Shown here in pieces: positions 36,983 to 45,551 of a stretch of 64,000 nucleotides of DNA; position 1 is the first letter of the stretch, and every line of letters begins with the position of its first letter. The position numbers and the translations under genes were made by a program. Below the pieces are notes generated by a model. That model did no database searches, had not been told where the DNA came from, and worked only from the letters and a program-made list of their open reading frames with translations. Origin of the DNA: Candidatus Rokuibacteriota bacterium. GTDB taxonomy: Bacteria > Methylomirabilota > Methylomirabilia > Rokubacteriales > CSP1-6. Location of the stretch: contig QHRU01000075.1 in the NCBI GenBank assembly GCA_003220225.1, positions 1-64,000 on the forward strand, read 5' to 3'.

Positions 36983-36989
36983 GCCCGCG

Positions 36990-37018
36990 CTTATACGGGC
37001 AGAGCCGGGCCTTGTCAA
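36990..37018 (-). promoter_or_regulatory. Strong sigma-70 promoter of Liv operon 2 (leaderless)
   Basis: On the minus strand, -35 TTGACA (37018-37013), 17-bp spacer and -10 TATAAG (36995-36990). The transcript start should fall at about 36983, practically on GTG 36982, and there is no Shine-Dalgarno. This rules out any livG start further upstream. Confidence 0.75.
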
Positions 37019-37049
37019 ACGCCGGGGCGGTCGTGCGCCGGCGCTCGCC

Positions 37050-37322
37050 CTACGTCGACAACCTCAACCTGACTGAAACAGCAGCCGGCTGATCCGGTGA
37101 TATTTCTGCGATCACGGTAGCCCGGATGCGCGCCTCGAGGCGCGCGAGGTCGAGGTCGGCGAACGACCAGGTGACGTCGTTGCGCGGGCCTTCGAAGTAA
37201 CGATACGCGCCGCCGCCGCGATAGATATGGCCGGAGACCAGCCCGTCGACCACGACCTCGACGCGCCAGGCGTCCGGGTTGTCGAGCTCGCGGAAGCCGA
37301 CGATCGCGATCTGCGGGGTCAT
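37050..37322 (-). CDS. Hypothetical protein
   Basis: This is a 90-residue soluble protein with no recognised family. It has a mixed alpha/beta look (TPQIAIVGFREL, DAWRVEVVVDGLVSGHIYRG, VTWSFADLDLARLEARIRAT). ATG 37322 overlaps the stop of a 33-codon frame upstream (ATGA), suggesting the two are translated together. Confidence 0.6.
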   Translation of the reverse strand: MTPQIAIVGFRELDNPDAWRVEVVVDGLVSGHIYRGGGAYRYFEGPRNDVTWSFADLDLARLEARIRATVIAEISPDQPAAVSVRLRLST

Positions 37323-37420
37323 GCGCACCGCCCGCCGAGCGCTTCGGTGAGAGCGCTCTTCAGGATCTCGGGCTCGTCATCCACGCTCAGGCTGCGAGGC
37401 CCTGGCTGCGGGGACGTCAT
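37319..37420 (-). CDS. Possible 33-residue leader protein
   Basis: ATG 37420, with GGGAG upstream, opens a short frame containing RSLSVDDEPEILKSALTEAL and ending with TGA over the next ATG. The overlap and ribosome site suggest it is translated. The VDDEPEILK string resembles the start of response-regulator receiver domains, but the rest of that domain is absent, so this may be a remnant or coincidence. Confidence 0.4.
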   Translation of the reverse strand: MTSPQPGPRSLSVDDEPEILKSALTEALGGRCA

Positions 37421-37651
37421 CGTGGCTCCCAGGAGGGTTGCGCCGGCCCTGGAATTGGTCAGGCCTTGGCCGGGAAAGGCTCTGCCATGGGTCTGTCACG
37501 CAACAACGGTGCCAAAGCGGGCGGTCGAACCTAAAAGGGTGAAAAGACACGTCGCGAGGACCGCGGGTCGTATCGGCGGCCGCGTGGATGTGGACCATTG
37601 TCACTCACTCGGCGGGTGCACCGCGGCAAGGAATCGATCAGAGACGTCGCG

Positions 37652-39322
37652 TCACGAGATCGACCGGACCTCGATCAGCGACACGCTCGGCAACGGGAGA
37701 GCGAGCCGAAGGGTCAGCGCCCCGTCGCGGGCCGATTCGGTCCGATCCGGCTCGAGCTGCTCGAGTCCCTGACGCTCCCTGATCGTGCGCAGCTCCGACT
37801 CGGACGGATCTCGTGGGGCGCCGAGGGCCCGCCATGCAGCGTGACTGTTGCTGTGGCCGGCGTCGATGCGGGTGTGGTGCACGCGGACATCGCCAGCGAA
37901 CGGCAGCCGGGCGATCTGGAGCGTGACGTCGGCCTCACGCGCAGCCGGCGCGTACTGGTCGTCGGCGTGCCTCCACACGAGCACGCTCACGCCGCCGCGG
38001 CCATCGGCGGTGGCGAGCGCGTCGACCTCCTCCGACATCCCCTCCGCGGCGTCGTCGAGCCGGTCGAGCGACCACGCGTGGCTCGACTCGACGGCCAGGC
38101 GCGCGTCGCCAAGGCGAGCCAGCATCCGGTAGGCGTTCAGCACGGGCTTCTCGACGGCCTCGGCGGTGAAGAGGCTGCGGGTCCCTTCGAAGAAGCGCTC
38201 GCCCTCGAAGTAGAAGCTCCACGTCGTCGCCTGATGGACGTGGGCACCGCTGCGGTCGTTGAGGTCGAGCAGCTTCTTCATCAGCTTGCACTGGAAGACG
38301 GCGAAGTACTCGGTGTTGCGGTACGCGAAGTTGGCGTTGTCGTAGACGCCCCAGTGCGCGGGCACCGACGCGTCGCACTCGTCCACGATGCAGGGAAGAT
38401 CGCGATACTGCGGGTGCGCGGCCACGGCATCCAGCGCCGCGCGAACCTCGCGCAGCATCTTGAGGCTGGAGGGGGACTGCCGCGTGGGCGCCGGACCGCC
38501 GAGCGGACCGTACACCCGCCAGGGTGTGAATCGCGCGCCCTTGGTGTGGAAGGACACGAAGTCCAGCGGGGCTCCGGTCCGGGCGCAGTGAGCGAGGAAG
38601 CCGCGGAGGAATTCGTTGCCTCGTCGGCCGGCGCCGAGGTCGCCCGTGGTGGCGGGACCGCCGACCGCGGCGTCGGGGAGCGCGGCCTTCACGGCGGCCG
38701 CCGTGACGTCGTACAGCGCGTGGAACTGCTCGGGCGTGCCGCGCCAGTAATAGATGTCGGGCTCGTTCCACAGCTCCCAGAGCCAGCCGCGCACGTGCTC
38801 GGCGCCGTAGCGCGCCACGCAGTGCTCGACCAGCGCGCGCACGAGGCCGCCCCACTTGCCGTAGTCCCTCGGCGGCGTCGCCCACAGCCCGGCCTCGTAG
38901 GGACTCCACTGGGTCGGGCTCGGCTCGAAGGCGAAGCGCTTCTCCGCGTCCTCGGCAACGAGGGCCCGCGGCGTGAACGCGAGCTCCACCAGCGGCCGGT
39001 GTCCCGCCCCGACGACCGCGTCGTAGACCTCGTCGGCGATGCTGAAGTCGTAGAAGGGACGGCCGGCCGCGTCCTCGTGATAGACGTTACCGGCTCCCCA
39101 GTGCGGCAGCGACCAGCCGATGCCGCTGTTGAAAATGTAGTGCGAGCGGACGTGGTAGGGGCGCTCGGCGAAGGCCCCGATGGTCCGGAGGTGTCGTTTG
39201 CCGGCGGGCCTCGACGTCCAGTTGATCTCGTCGAAGCCGAGACTGGTCCAGATGCGGCGCACGGGGCCCCGCGGCGCGCCGCAGTCCACGCGCACGGTCG
39301 CCGTGGCGATGCGGGCGCTCAT
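37652..39322 (-). CDS. Glycoside hydrolase family 39-like protein (beta-xylosidase/iduronidase type)
   Basis: The protein has 556 residues and no signal peptide. The catalytic acid/base Glu lies in LWELWNEPDIYYW (about residue 175) and the probable nucleophile Glu in CIVDECDAS. The N-terminal FDEINWTSRPAGK region and a C-terminal beta-sandwich are in the expected order for GH39. It probably removes xylose or a related sugar. It diverges from the family 5 binding protein gene, and a GH31 enzyme lies beyond that, suggesting glycoside scavenging. The start ATG 39322 is chosen over an upstream in-frame ATG because the family match begins there. Confidence 0.85.
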   Translation of the reverse strand: MSARIATATVRVDCGAPRGPVRRIWTSLGFDEINWTSRPAGKRHLRTIGAFAERPYHVRSHYIFNSGIGWSLPHWGAGNVYHEDAAGRPFYDFSIADEVYDAVVGAGHRPLVELAFTPRALVAEDAEKRFAFEPSPTQWSPYEAGLWATPPRDYGKWGGLVRALVEHCVARYGAEHVRGWLWELWNEPDIYYWRGTPEQFHALYDVTAAAVKAALPDAAVGGPATTGDLGAGRRGNEFLRGFLAHCARTGAPLDFVSFHTKGARFTPWRVYGPLGGPAPTRQSPSSLKMLREVRAALDAVAAHPQYRDLPCIVDECDASVPAHWGVYDNANFAYRNTEYFAVFQCKLMKKLLDLNDRSGAHVHQATTWSFYFEGERFFEGTRSLFTAEAVEKPVLNAYRMLARLGDARLAVESSHAWSLDRLDDAAEGMSEEVDALATADGRGGVSVLVWRHADDQYAPAAREADVTLQIARLPFAGDVRVHHTRIDAGHSNSHAAWRALGAPRDPSESELRTIRERQGLEQLEPDRTESARDGALTLRLALPLPSVSLIEVRSIS

Positions 39323-39351
39323 TGACACTGCGCAGATCCTACTGTTAGCGT
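39322..39351 (+). promoter_or_regulatory. Possible promoter of the family 5 binding protein gene
   Basis: TTGACA (39322-39327) with an 18-bp spacer to TAGCGT (39346-39351). The -35 is perfect but the -10 is weak. The -35 overlaps the start codon of the divergent GH39 gene. Confidence 0.4.
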
Positions 39352-39416
39352 GTGGCCCCTCACAAGAGCCTCGCGCGCGTTCCTCCACACTGCTCGAGCG
39401 GTGAAAGGACACATCC

Positions 39417-41495
39417 ATGAGCGACCACGATGGAGTGGAGCCGGTCCCGGAGACATCGAGCCATCAGGTCTCACGCCGCGGCGTGCTGCGCGCCGGGCTG
39501 GTCGCGCTCACGGCCGCGCAGCTACCCGACGGCCTCGTGTCGCGGGCGCTCGCGCAGGGCGCCAAGCCCGGCGCCAATCTCATCGGCAAGCTGGAGGGCG
39601 CCGAAGTCGTCACCGACCCCGCCCGCTATCCCAAGACGTTCAAGGAGGCCCCGCAGCTCGCCGAGCTGGTGAAAGCCGGCAAGCTCCCGCCCGTACAGGA
39701 GCGCATCGGCCAGGACCCGCTCGTCGTCAAGCCGCTGCGCGAGATCGGCAAGTACGGCGGGACCTGGCGGCGCGGCTTCACGGGGCCGTTCGACACCTCC
39801 AACGGCCACCGCGCCGCCCAGAACGACAAGCTGCTCTTCTTCGACTACACGGGCACCCGACTCGTGCCCAACATCGCCCGCGGCTGGGAGGTCAGCCCCG
39901 ACGGCAAAGTCACCACGGTGCACCTGCGCCGCGGCATGAAGTGGAGCGACGGCGCCCCGTTCACCGCCGACGACTTCGTGTTCTGGTTCGAGGACGTCTA
40001 CTCGAACAAGGAGATCGTGCCCACGCCGCTGTCGGTGATGAGCATCAACGGCAAGCCGATCGCCGTGAAGAAGGTCGACGCCAGCACCGTGCAGTTCGTC
40101 GCGCCGGATCCCTACTACGCGCTGCCCACGGTGCTCGCCTCGGTCTGGGGCATCGGCCACCACGCCCGCTTCGGGCGGGACGCGCTGGGCGGCTTCGCCC
40201 CCGCCCATTACCTCAAGCAGTTCCATCCGAAGTACGCCTCGAAAGACGACCTCGCAAAGAAGCTGGCCGACGCGAAGTTCGAGAACTGGGTCCTGCTCCT
40301 CAAGGGCCGCAACGACGCCTGCCGCAACCCCGACCTGCCGGTGGTGACGCCCTGGAAGACCGTGTCGCCGATCAACACGCCGACGTGGATCCTGGAGCGC
40401 AACCCCTACAGCGTCTGGGTGGACACGGAAGGCAACCAGCTCCCCTACATCGACCGCATCCGGATGACCCTCGGGGAGAACCTGGAGCTCATCAACCTGC
40501 GCGCGATCGCCGGCGAGTACGACTCGCAGGCTCGCCACATCGACATCAGCAAGCTGCCGGTGCTGCTGGAAAACCAGCAGCGGGGCAACTACCGCGTGCA
40601 CCTGGACCCGTCGGATCAGGGCGCCGACGTCGGGCTCTTCTGCAATCAGAGCTACGACAAGGACGCCGAGATCGCGAAATGGCTGAGCACGCGCAACTTC
40701 CGGATCGCGCTCTCCCACGGCATCGATCGTCAGCAGATCAACGAGGTGTTCGTGCTCGGCCTCGGCCAGACCGGCTCGGCGGCGCCGGGCGAGCGCACGC
40801 CATACTTCCCGGGGCCGGAGTACAAGACGCTGCACGCCGCGTACGACGTGAAGAAGGCCAACGAGATGCTCGACGCGCTCGGCCTGACGAAGCGGGACGC
40901 CGAGGGGTACCGCCTGCGCAACGACGGCGGCGGCCGCCTCCGGCTGGCGCTGACCACCTACCTCGGCTTTCTGCCCTTCACGCGCATCGCGGAGATGCTC
41001 GTCGAGCAGTGGAAGCAGATCGGCATCCGCGGCGAGGTGCAGGAGATGGAGCGCGGCCTGGCCACCGCGCGGTTACGGGCCAACGAGCACCAGATCTACT
41101 TCGAGACCCAGTGGGGAGCCGACAACATCTACGGCCACTTTCCCCTGATGTTCCCCGCTCAGGACCAGAGCCCGCTGGGACCGCTCTACGGCGTCTGGTT
41201 CTCCAGCGCGGGCGCCAAGGGCAAGCAGCCGCCGCCGCGCATGCGCGAGCTGATGGCCATCTACCGCCGCTCCTTCGGCGTCCCCGACGCCGAGCGCACG
41301 CGCCTGGCCAAGGAAGTGTGGAAGATCGCGCTGGACGAGCTGTGGCTCATCCCCGTCGTCTCGAACTCGCCCGCCTCGCAGGGCGTGCGCGTGATCAAGA
41401 ACACCATGGGCAACGTGCCCGAGCGGCTCTGGAACAGCGCCGTGAGCGACAACCCGCACATCGCCCACACGGAGACCTGGTACTTCAAGACTTGA
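39417..41495 (+). CDS. Extracellular solute-binding protein family 5, Tat-exported
   Basis: This 692-residue cluster C binding protein is of the type that delivers peptides, opines, nickel or oligosaccharides. A Tat signal (SRRGVLRAGLVALTAAQLPD) is followed by LVPNIARGWEVSPDGKVTTV, LRRGMKWSDGAPFTADDFVF and FRIALSHGIDRQQINEVFVL, all family 5 marks. It is longer than typical DppA/OppA (about 530), closer to the large carbohydrate-linked group. No cognate permease or ATPase adjoins it, so it is an orphan here. GAAAGGA precedes ATG 39417. Confidence 0.88.
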   Translation: MSDHDGVEPVPETSSHQVSRRGVLRAGLVALTAAQLPDGLVSRALAQGAKPGANLIGKLEGAEVVTDPARYPKTFKEAPQLAELVKAGKLPPVQERIGQDPLVVKPLREIGKYGGTWRRGFTGPFDTSNGHRAAQNDKLLFFDYTGTRLVPNIARGWEVSPDGKVTTVHLRRGMKWSDGAPFTADDFVFWFEDVYSNKEIVPTPLSVMSINGKPIAVKKVDASTVQFVAPDPYYALPTVLASVWGIGHHARFGRDALGGFAPAHYLKQFHPKYASKDDLAKKLADAKFENWVLLLKGRNDACRNPDLPVVTPWKTVSPINTPTWILERNPYSVWVDTEGNQLPYIDRIRMTLGENLELINLRAIAGEYDSQARHIDISKLPVLLENQQRGNYRVHLDPSDQGADVGLFCNQSYDKDAEIAKWLSTRNFRIALSHGIDRQQINEVFVLGLGQTGSAAPGERTPYFPGPEYKTLHAAYDVKKANEMLDALGLTKRDAEGYRLRNDGGGRLRLALTTYLGFLPFTRIAEMLVEQWKQIGIRGEVQEMERGLATARLRANEHQIYFETQWGADNIYGHFPLMFPAQDQSPLGPLYGVWFSSAGAKGKQPPPRMRELMAIYRRSFGVPDAERTRLAKEVWKIALDELWLIPVVSNSPASQGVRVIKNTMGNVPERLWNSAVSDNPHIAHTETWYFKT

Positions 41496-41500
41496 CTCGG

Positions 41501-41519
41501 AGGGGGGCTTCGCCCCCCT
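41501..41519 (+). terminator. Hairpin terminator after the family 5 binding protein
   Basis: A perfect 8-bp stem, AGGGGGGC/GCCCCCCT, with a TTC loop starts six nt after the stop. No T-run follows. Being symmetrical, it could also serve the convergent GH31 gene. Confidence 0.6.
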
Positions 41520-41578
41520 TCCGACGCTCGTCGCGCGCTTGAGGCGCGCTCCTCGCTGCCTCCCCCAACGACAGGATT

Positions 41579-41597
41579 GCGCGGGCAAAGCCCGCGC
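41579..41597. terminator. Second hairpin between convergent genes
   Basis: GCGCGGGC, AAA, GCCCGCGC: a perfect 8-bp stem with a three-base loop, about 30 bp from the GH31 stop. The GGCAAAGCC centre is the same as in the repeats at 21801-21894. Another weaker hairpin (CGCGC/GCGCG) lies near 41533-41547. Confidence 0.5.
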
Positions 41598-41625
41598 TCG
41601 AACGCGGTGTTTCGACACACCCCAG

Positions 41626-43965
41626 CTAGGAGTGCGCCGAGCTGATTACGATGGTCGCGGCGGGCTGAACGGGCGGACGGATGCAGAGGAAGCCCGTGTC
41701 GTCCATCCACCAGCCGGCGCGGTCGGCTTCGCCGCGCGTCTCCGGAAGATCGCCGACGCCTTCTAGCGCGACCGCGCGCGGGCGGCGATCGAGGCGGAGG
41801 CGGATCAGGTAGCGGCGGTTCGCCGGCACCAGCGAGCGGTCGCCCGTCGGCGCCTCGACGCCGACGGTGACCCGATCGGCCTGCGCGACGGACTCGATGC
41901 CGGTCAGCGCGTAGTGACCCCGGCGATAGGCGTTCGAGCGCCCGTCGTCCTCGTAGAGCTCGAAGCGCGACGTCCCCTCTGGATAGATCTGCAACGTCAG
42001 CTCGTCCAGCGGCCGCTCGCCCGTGTGTTGCACGACCGGCCCCAGCGGCAGGATCGCGCCACCGCGGACGAGCAGCGGCAGGCGCTCGAGCGGGGCGGCG
42101 AGCGTGACGCCGCCGGGTCCTTCGTAGCGCGAGCCCGTCCAGAAATCGAACCAGCGACCGCTTGGTAGATAGACGGGCCACGCGCTGGCGCCCTCGCGCG
42201 TCACCGGCGCCACCAGCAGGTCGTCGCCCCACAGGTACTCGTGGTCGAGCGCCCACGTCCGCGGATCGTTCGGGTAGTTCAGCACGAGCGGACGCATCAG
42301 CGGCAGTCCCAGCGTGTGCGCCTGCCAGGCCAGCGTGTACGTGTATGGCAGCAGCCGGTAGCGCAGCTCCGCGAAGCGCCGGCAGATTGCCTCCACCTCG
42401 GGACCGTGAGCCCACGGCACGTGCTCGCGCCAGACCCAGCCGTGCGAGCGAAAGATCGGGCTGAAGGCGCCGAGCTGGAACCAGCGCGCGTACAGCTCAC
42501 CGGTCTCCGGCACCGGATGAAAGAAGCCGCCCACGTCGGTCCCCCAGTACGGCACGCCCGACAGCCCGGTGCTCAGTCCGAGCGGGATCTGCGCCTCCAG
42601 CGTCGGAAAGTCGTTGTTCACGTCGCCCGACCAGCACGAGGCGCCGAACCGCTGCATCCCGGCGGCGCCCGAGCGGCAGAGCAGGAACACGCGGTGATCC
42701 GGCCGCGCGGCCGCCTCGCCCTCGGCGAATGCCTGGTGACGGAAGCGATCGTAGATGTTGTGCAGCCGCCGGCCGTCGCCCGCGGCCAGCTTGGCCGACG
42801 CCGGCGGTCCCTCGCCGCCGTCGAGCCACCAGCCGCCGACGCCGAGCGAGACGAGCCCGCGGTGCGCCGACCACCACCAGTCCCGCGCCGCCGGGTTGGA
42901 GAAGTCGAGGTGACGCTGCCCCTGGCGGTAGCTCGCGACGCCGCCGTCGGCGCGCTCGTATCCGGTCGCCAATAGATATCCGCGCGCCTCGGCCTCGGCG
43001 AACAGCGGCGACTCCTCGTGGAGCACCGGGTACTCGTGCGTCATGACCTCGAAGTGCTGTTGACGCATCTCCGCGAGCAGCGCCTCCGGGTCCGGCCACA
43101 GCGTGGGCTGGAACTCGAGGTGCCCGACGCCGCGGTTCCATCCCGTCGCTTCGCCGTACGTCGACAGAAAGATGAGCGCGTCGCAGGGAATCCGCCTCTC
43201 GCGGATCGTGCGCGGCAGCTGCCTGAGCTCGGCGGTGTTCTCGAAGTGGCGCGTGGATTGGAGGAAGCCGAGCGCCCAGCGTGGCGGCAGCGGCGGTCGC
43301 CCGAGCAGCTCCGCCACCACGCTCATGAGGGCTTTCAGATCTCGCGCGATCAGGAAGTACCACGTCAGGGGTCCGTTGTCGGACGTGTACTCGATCCGCA
43401 CGCCGTTGTCCGAGCGACCCACGGCGAGAACCGCATCGCTCGTATTGTCGAAGAACAGGCCGTAGCCGCGGCTCGAGACCAGCAGCGGCAGCCCGATGTC
43501 CGAGCCCGGTCCGTGGCCGAGGTGAGAGTTCCAGAGCTGGCGCGTCTGCCCGAGGCGATCGAGGCGCCCGCCGCCGTGGCCGAGCCCGTAGAAGTGCTGC
43601 TCGCCCGAGAAGGTGAAGCTCGCGCGGACGCGCCCGCCGCCGTCGGGGCCCGGCTCCGCGGCCATCCCGCTGTCCGCCGGCTCGCGCAAGAGCCAGGAGC
43701 CGGCGGCGTCCGCGAACGACAGTCGGAGCGGAGCCGTGGCCGCCTCGAGTCGGAGGGCCTCGGTCGTCAGGCGGACCCGCTCCTCGTCGACGACCTCGAA
43801 CGGCGTCTCGGGCCAGTCACGCGGCTCGACGAACGACGGCGCCTCCGGCCGCCCATCACCCCCGAGCGCGACGCGGACGAGGCCCGCGCGGCAGACGCTG
43901 ATGACGACCGGCCCGCTCTCGCCGGTGAAGCGCAGCGTGCTCCCGCGGCGCTCGAAGCGTGACAT
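41626..43965 (-). CDS. Glycoside hydrolase family 31 (alpha-glucosidase/alpha-xylosidase type)
   Basis: This 779-residue enzyme has no signal peptide. The nucleophile Asp is expected in GVGGWWLDGGEGPP and the acid/base Asp in ASCWSGDVNNDFPTL, followed by SGVPYWGTDVGGFF and FQLGAFSPIFRSHG, all in GH31 order. An N-terminal beta domain (about 1-200) and C-terminal beta domains (MRPLVLNYPNDPRTW onward) flank the barrel. ATG 43965 is preferred over an in-frame ATG at 44004, which overlaps the predicted -35. Alpha-glucoside or alpha-xyloside specificity cannot be decided. Confidence 0.9.
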   Translation of the reverse strand: MSRFERRGSTLRFTGESGPVVISVCRAGLVRVALGGDGRPEAPSFVEPRDWPETPFEVVDEERVRLTTEALRLEAATAPLRLSFADAAGSWLLREPADSGMAAEPGPDGGGRVRASFTFSGEQHFYGLGHGGGRLDRLGQTRQLWNSHLGHGPGSDIGLPLLVSSRGYGLFFDNTSDAVLAVGRSDNGVRIEYTSDNGPLTWYFLIARDLKALMSVVAELLGRPPLPPRWALGFLQSTRHFENTAELRQLPRTIRERRIPCDALIFLSTYGEATGWNRGVGHLEFQPTLWPDPEALLAEMRQQHFEVMTHEYPVLHEESPLFAEAEARGYLLATGYERADGGVASYRQGQRHLDFSNPAARDWWWSAHRGLVSLGVGGWWLDGGEGPPASAKLAAGDGRRLHNIYDRFRHQAFAEGEAAARPDHRVFLLCRSGAAGMQRFGASCWSGDVNNDFPTLEAQIPLGLSTGLSGVPYWGTDVGGFFHPVPETGELYARWFQLGAFSPIFRSHGWVWREHVPWAHGPEVEAICRRFAELRYRLLPYTYTLAWQAHTLGLPLMRPLVLNYPNDPRTWALDHEYLWGDDLLVAPVTREGASAWPVYLPSGRWFDFWTGSRYEGPGGVTLAAPLERLPLLVRGGAILPLGPVVQHTGERPLDELTLQIYPEGTSRFELYEDDGRSNAYRRGHYALTGIESVAQADRVTVGVEAPTGDRSLVPANRRYLIRLRLDRRPRAVALEGVGDLPETRGEADRAGWWMDDTGFLCIRPPVQPAATIVISSAHS

Positions 43966-43975
43966 CACCGCCGGC

Positions 43976-44004
43976 ACTCTATGCGCACCGCAGAGCCGCT
44001 GCAA
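43976..44004 (-). promoter_or_regulatory. Possible promoter of the GH31 gene
   Basis: On the minus strand, TTGCAG (44004-43999), 17-bp spacer, TAGAGT (43981-43976). The start would fall about four nt before ATG 43965, again a near-leaderless message. The -35 is weak. Confidence 0.4.
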
Positions 44005-44026
44005 GCGTCACATGGCTCTCCCGGGC

Positions 44027-44190
44027 TGCAAGGACTCCGAGCACCACGGGGCGAATCTGGGTTCCCGCCTGACGATCTGGGACCGCCTCTTCGGGACCTA
44101 CGTCGACCCCGAGGGCGTCGGGGAGATTTCGTTCGGGATCGAGGGCGCGCCCTCGCCGACCCGTCTCGCGCTCGGCATCCAGACACGTGG
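44027..44190 (+). pseudogene. Fatty-acid hydroxylase/sterol desaturase C-terminal remnant
   Basis: The plus strand reads KDSEHHGANLGSRLTIWDRL followed by FGTYVDPEGVGEISFGIEG. The LG..LTIWDRLFGTYV...GI block is the characteristic C-terminus of membrane fatty-acid hydroxylases (sterol desaturase family). The upstream membrane spans and three of the His clusters are missing, and no start precedes it. It is therefore the tail of a deleted gene whose front was lost where the GH31 gene now begins. Confidence 0.7.
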
Positions 44191-44220
44191 GGCGCTTACT
44201 CTGCGTCGACGCGCGCGACG

Positions 44221-44247
44221 TCTCGTGGCTCAGCCTGAGCCACGAGA
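44221..44247. repeat. Perfect 12-bp inverted repeat
   Basis: TCTCGTGGCTCA (44221-44232), spacer GCC, TGAGCCACGAGA (44236-44247). It lies past the stop of the minus-strand TIGR03118-like gene and after the hydroxylase remnant, so it may be a bidirectional terminator. No T-run is present. Confidence 0.6.
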
Positions 44248-44311
44248 CCTCGCACGGCGATAACGGCGAGCTACGTCATCTCGCGTCGCGGATGACGCTC
44301 TCGAGCTCGAA

Positions 44312-45367
44312 TCAGGGAGACGTGATCGAGCCGAAGAGGCCGTCCGATTCTTCGTTCGGGCCGGCCGTGAAGAACAACGTGTTGGTCGCGCCGTTGTTAG
44401 GCGCGCCGCGGCCGAACTGCAGGGCCCAGAGGCCGTCGATCGTGAGCGACTTTCCGTCGGCAGTACGCAACTCTCCGCGGTGCTCGAAGTGCCCGTTTGC
44501 CAGCTCCTCGTACGCGTTGATCTGCCCGTCACCGAAGTTTCCGACGAGGAGATCGCCGCTGAAGCTTCCGAAGTCCGACGGAGCGAGGGCGAGTCCCCAT
44601 GGCGCGTTCAGCTGACCGTGCTGCGCCACACGCACGAGCAGATTGCCGGCTGTGTCATAGGCGTCGACGAAGCCAAGGCTCTGTCCGGCGACTTCGTCAT
44701 GCGCAGCCTCGTCCTGCTTCGCGTACGTGACGAAGATGCGAGAGCCGATCGTCTGGATCCCGAACGGCGCGTAGCCGTCCGGAAGCTGCGAGTCGACAAA
44801 CTCTCCGGGATGCGAGACGAGGGTGAAGGTGCTGTCGAAGACGTCGACGTGCGCGTTGTGGAAGTCGGCGGCGTAGAACAGGTTGCCGGCTGGCGTCGAC
44901 GCGAACGCGAGCCCCTTGTAGATCGCGCCGAACCCCGAGCGATCGGCGAGGACGACGGTCTGGTTCCCCTGCGACGGATGCCAGCCGCGAATCTGCCCGG
45001 CCTCGGTGGCGAAGACGAAGATCGCCCGCGCGGTGGCGGACCAGAAGACGGCGCCGGTCGGACCGCCGGGGACCTGCACGACGAGCGATCTCGGCGTCCC
45101 GTCGGCCCCGTACAGTGTGGACAGGTCGGTGCCGTTGTCTGCGACCCACCAGGGCGACGTCGGTCCGGCGGTCAGGCCCCAAGCGTTGACGAGGTTTGGA
45201 TCCAAGTGCACCGCCGCGCCGGAAACGTTCGAGACGAGCGGGTGGACAGTATAGCTGTTGTCCGGCTCTGCAAACGCCGGCACGGCCGCCACGACGGCGG
45301 CGACCGCGAGAAGTACGACGAGCGAAGCGCGAAGCCTGGATGCGCGCGTTTCCATCTGCCCTTTCAT
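44312..45367 (-). CDS. TIGR03118-family exported beta-propeller-like protein
   Basis: The product has 351 residues. A Sec signal (RASLVVLLAVAAVVAAVPAFA) is followed by the family pattern HPLVSNVSGAAVHLDPNLVN, AWGLTAGPTSPWWVADNGTD, GFGAIYKGLAFASTPAGNLF and the end region LFFTAGPNEESDGLFGSI. The family is uncharacterised, predicted periplasmic or extracellular, with propeller-like repeats. GGAGG precedes ATG 45367. It lies about 185 bp downstream of an ECF sigma gene on the same strand and could be in its regulon. Confidence 0.87.
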   Translation of the reverse strand: MKGQMETRASRLRASLVVLLAVAAVVAAVPAFAEPDNSYTVHPLVSNVSGAAVHLDPNLVNAWGLTAGPTSPWWVADNGTDLSTLYGADGTPRSLVVQVPGGPTGAVFWSATARAIFVFATEAGQIRGWHPSQGNQTVVLADRSGFGAIYKGLAFASTPAGNLFYAADFHNAHVDVFDSTFTLVSHPGEFVDSQLPDGYAPFGIQTIGSRIFVTYAKQDEAAHDEVAGQSLGFVDAYDTAGNLLVRVAQHGQLNAPWGLALAPSDFGSFSGDLLVGNFGDGQINAYEELANGHFEHRGELRTADGKSLTIDGLWALQFGRGAPNNGATNTLFFTAGPNEESDGLFGSITSP

Positions 45368-45551
45368 GTGTCCTCCACTTCTACTTCGACTCTTCTTCTG
45401 TTCGATGGCTGGCGAAGTGGCCGGCGTTCCTGCGGCCCGCAGCGATCCACTTCGTCGGCGTTCCCGTCCTCGTCACCCCGCTTTCTGCGAACGAGACCGT
45501 TCGCTCCATCACGTCGGATGCCGCCGAGTCGCTCGATGCGCGAGAATCTGC

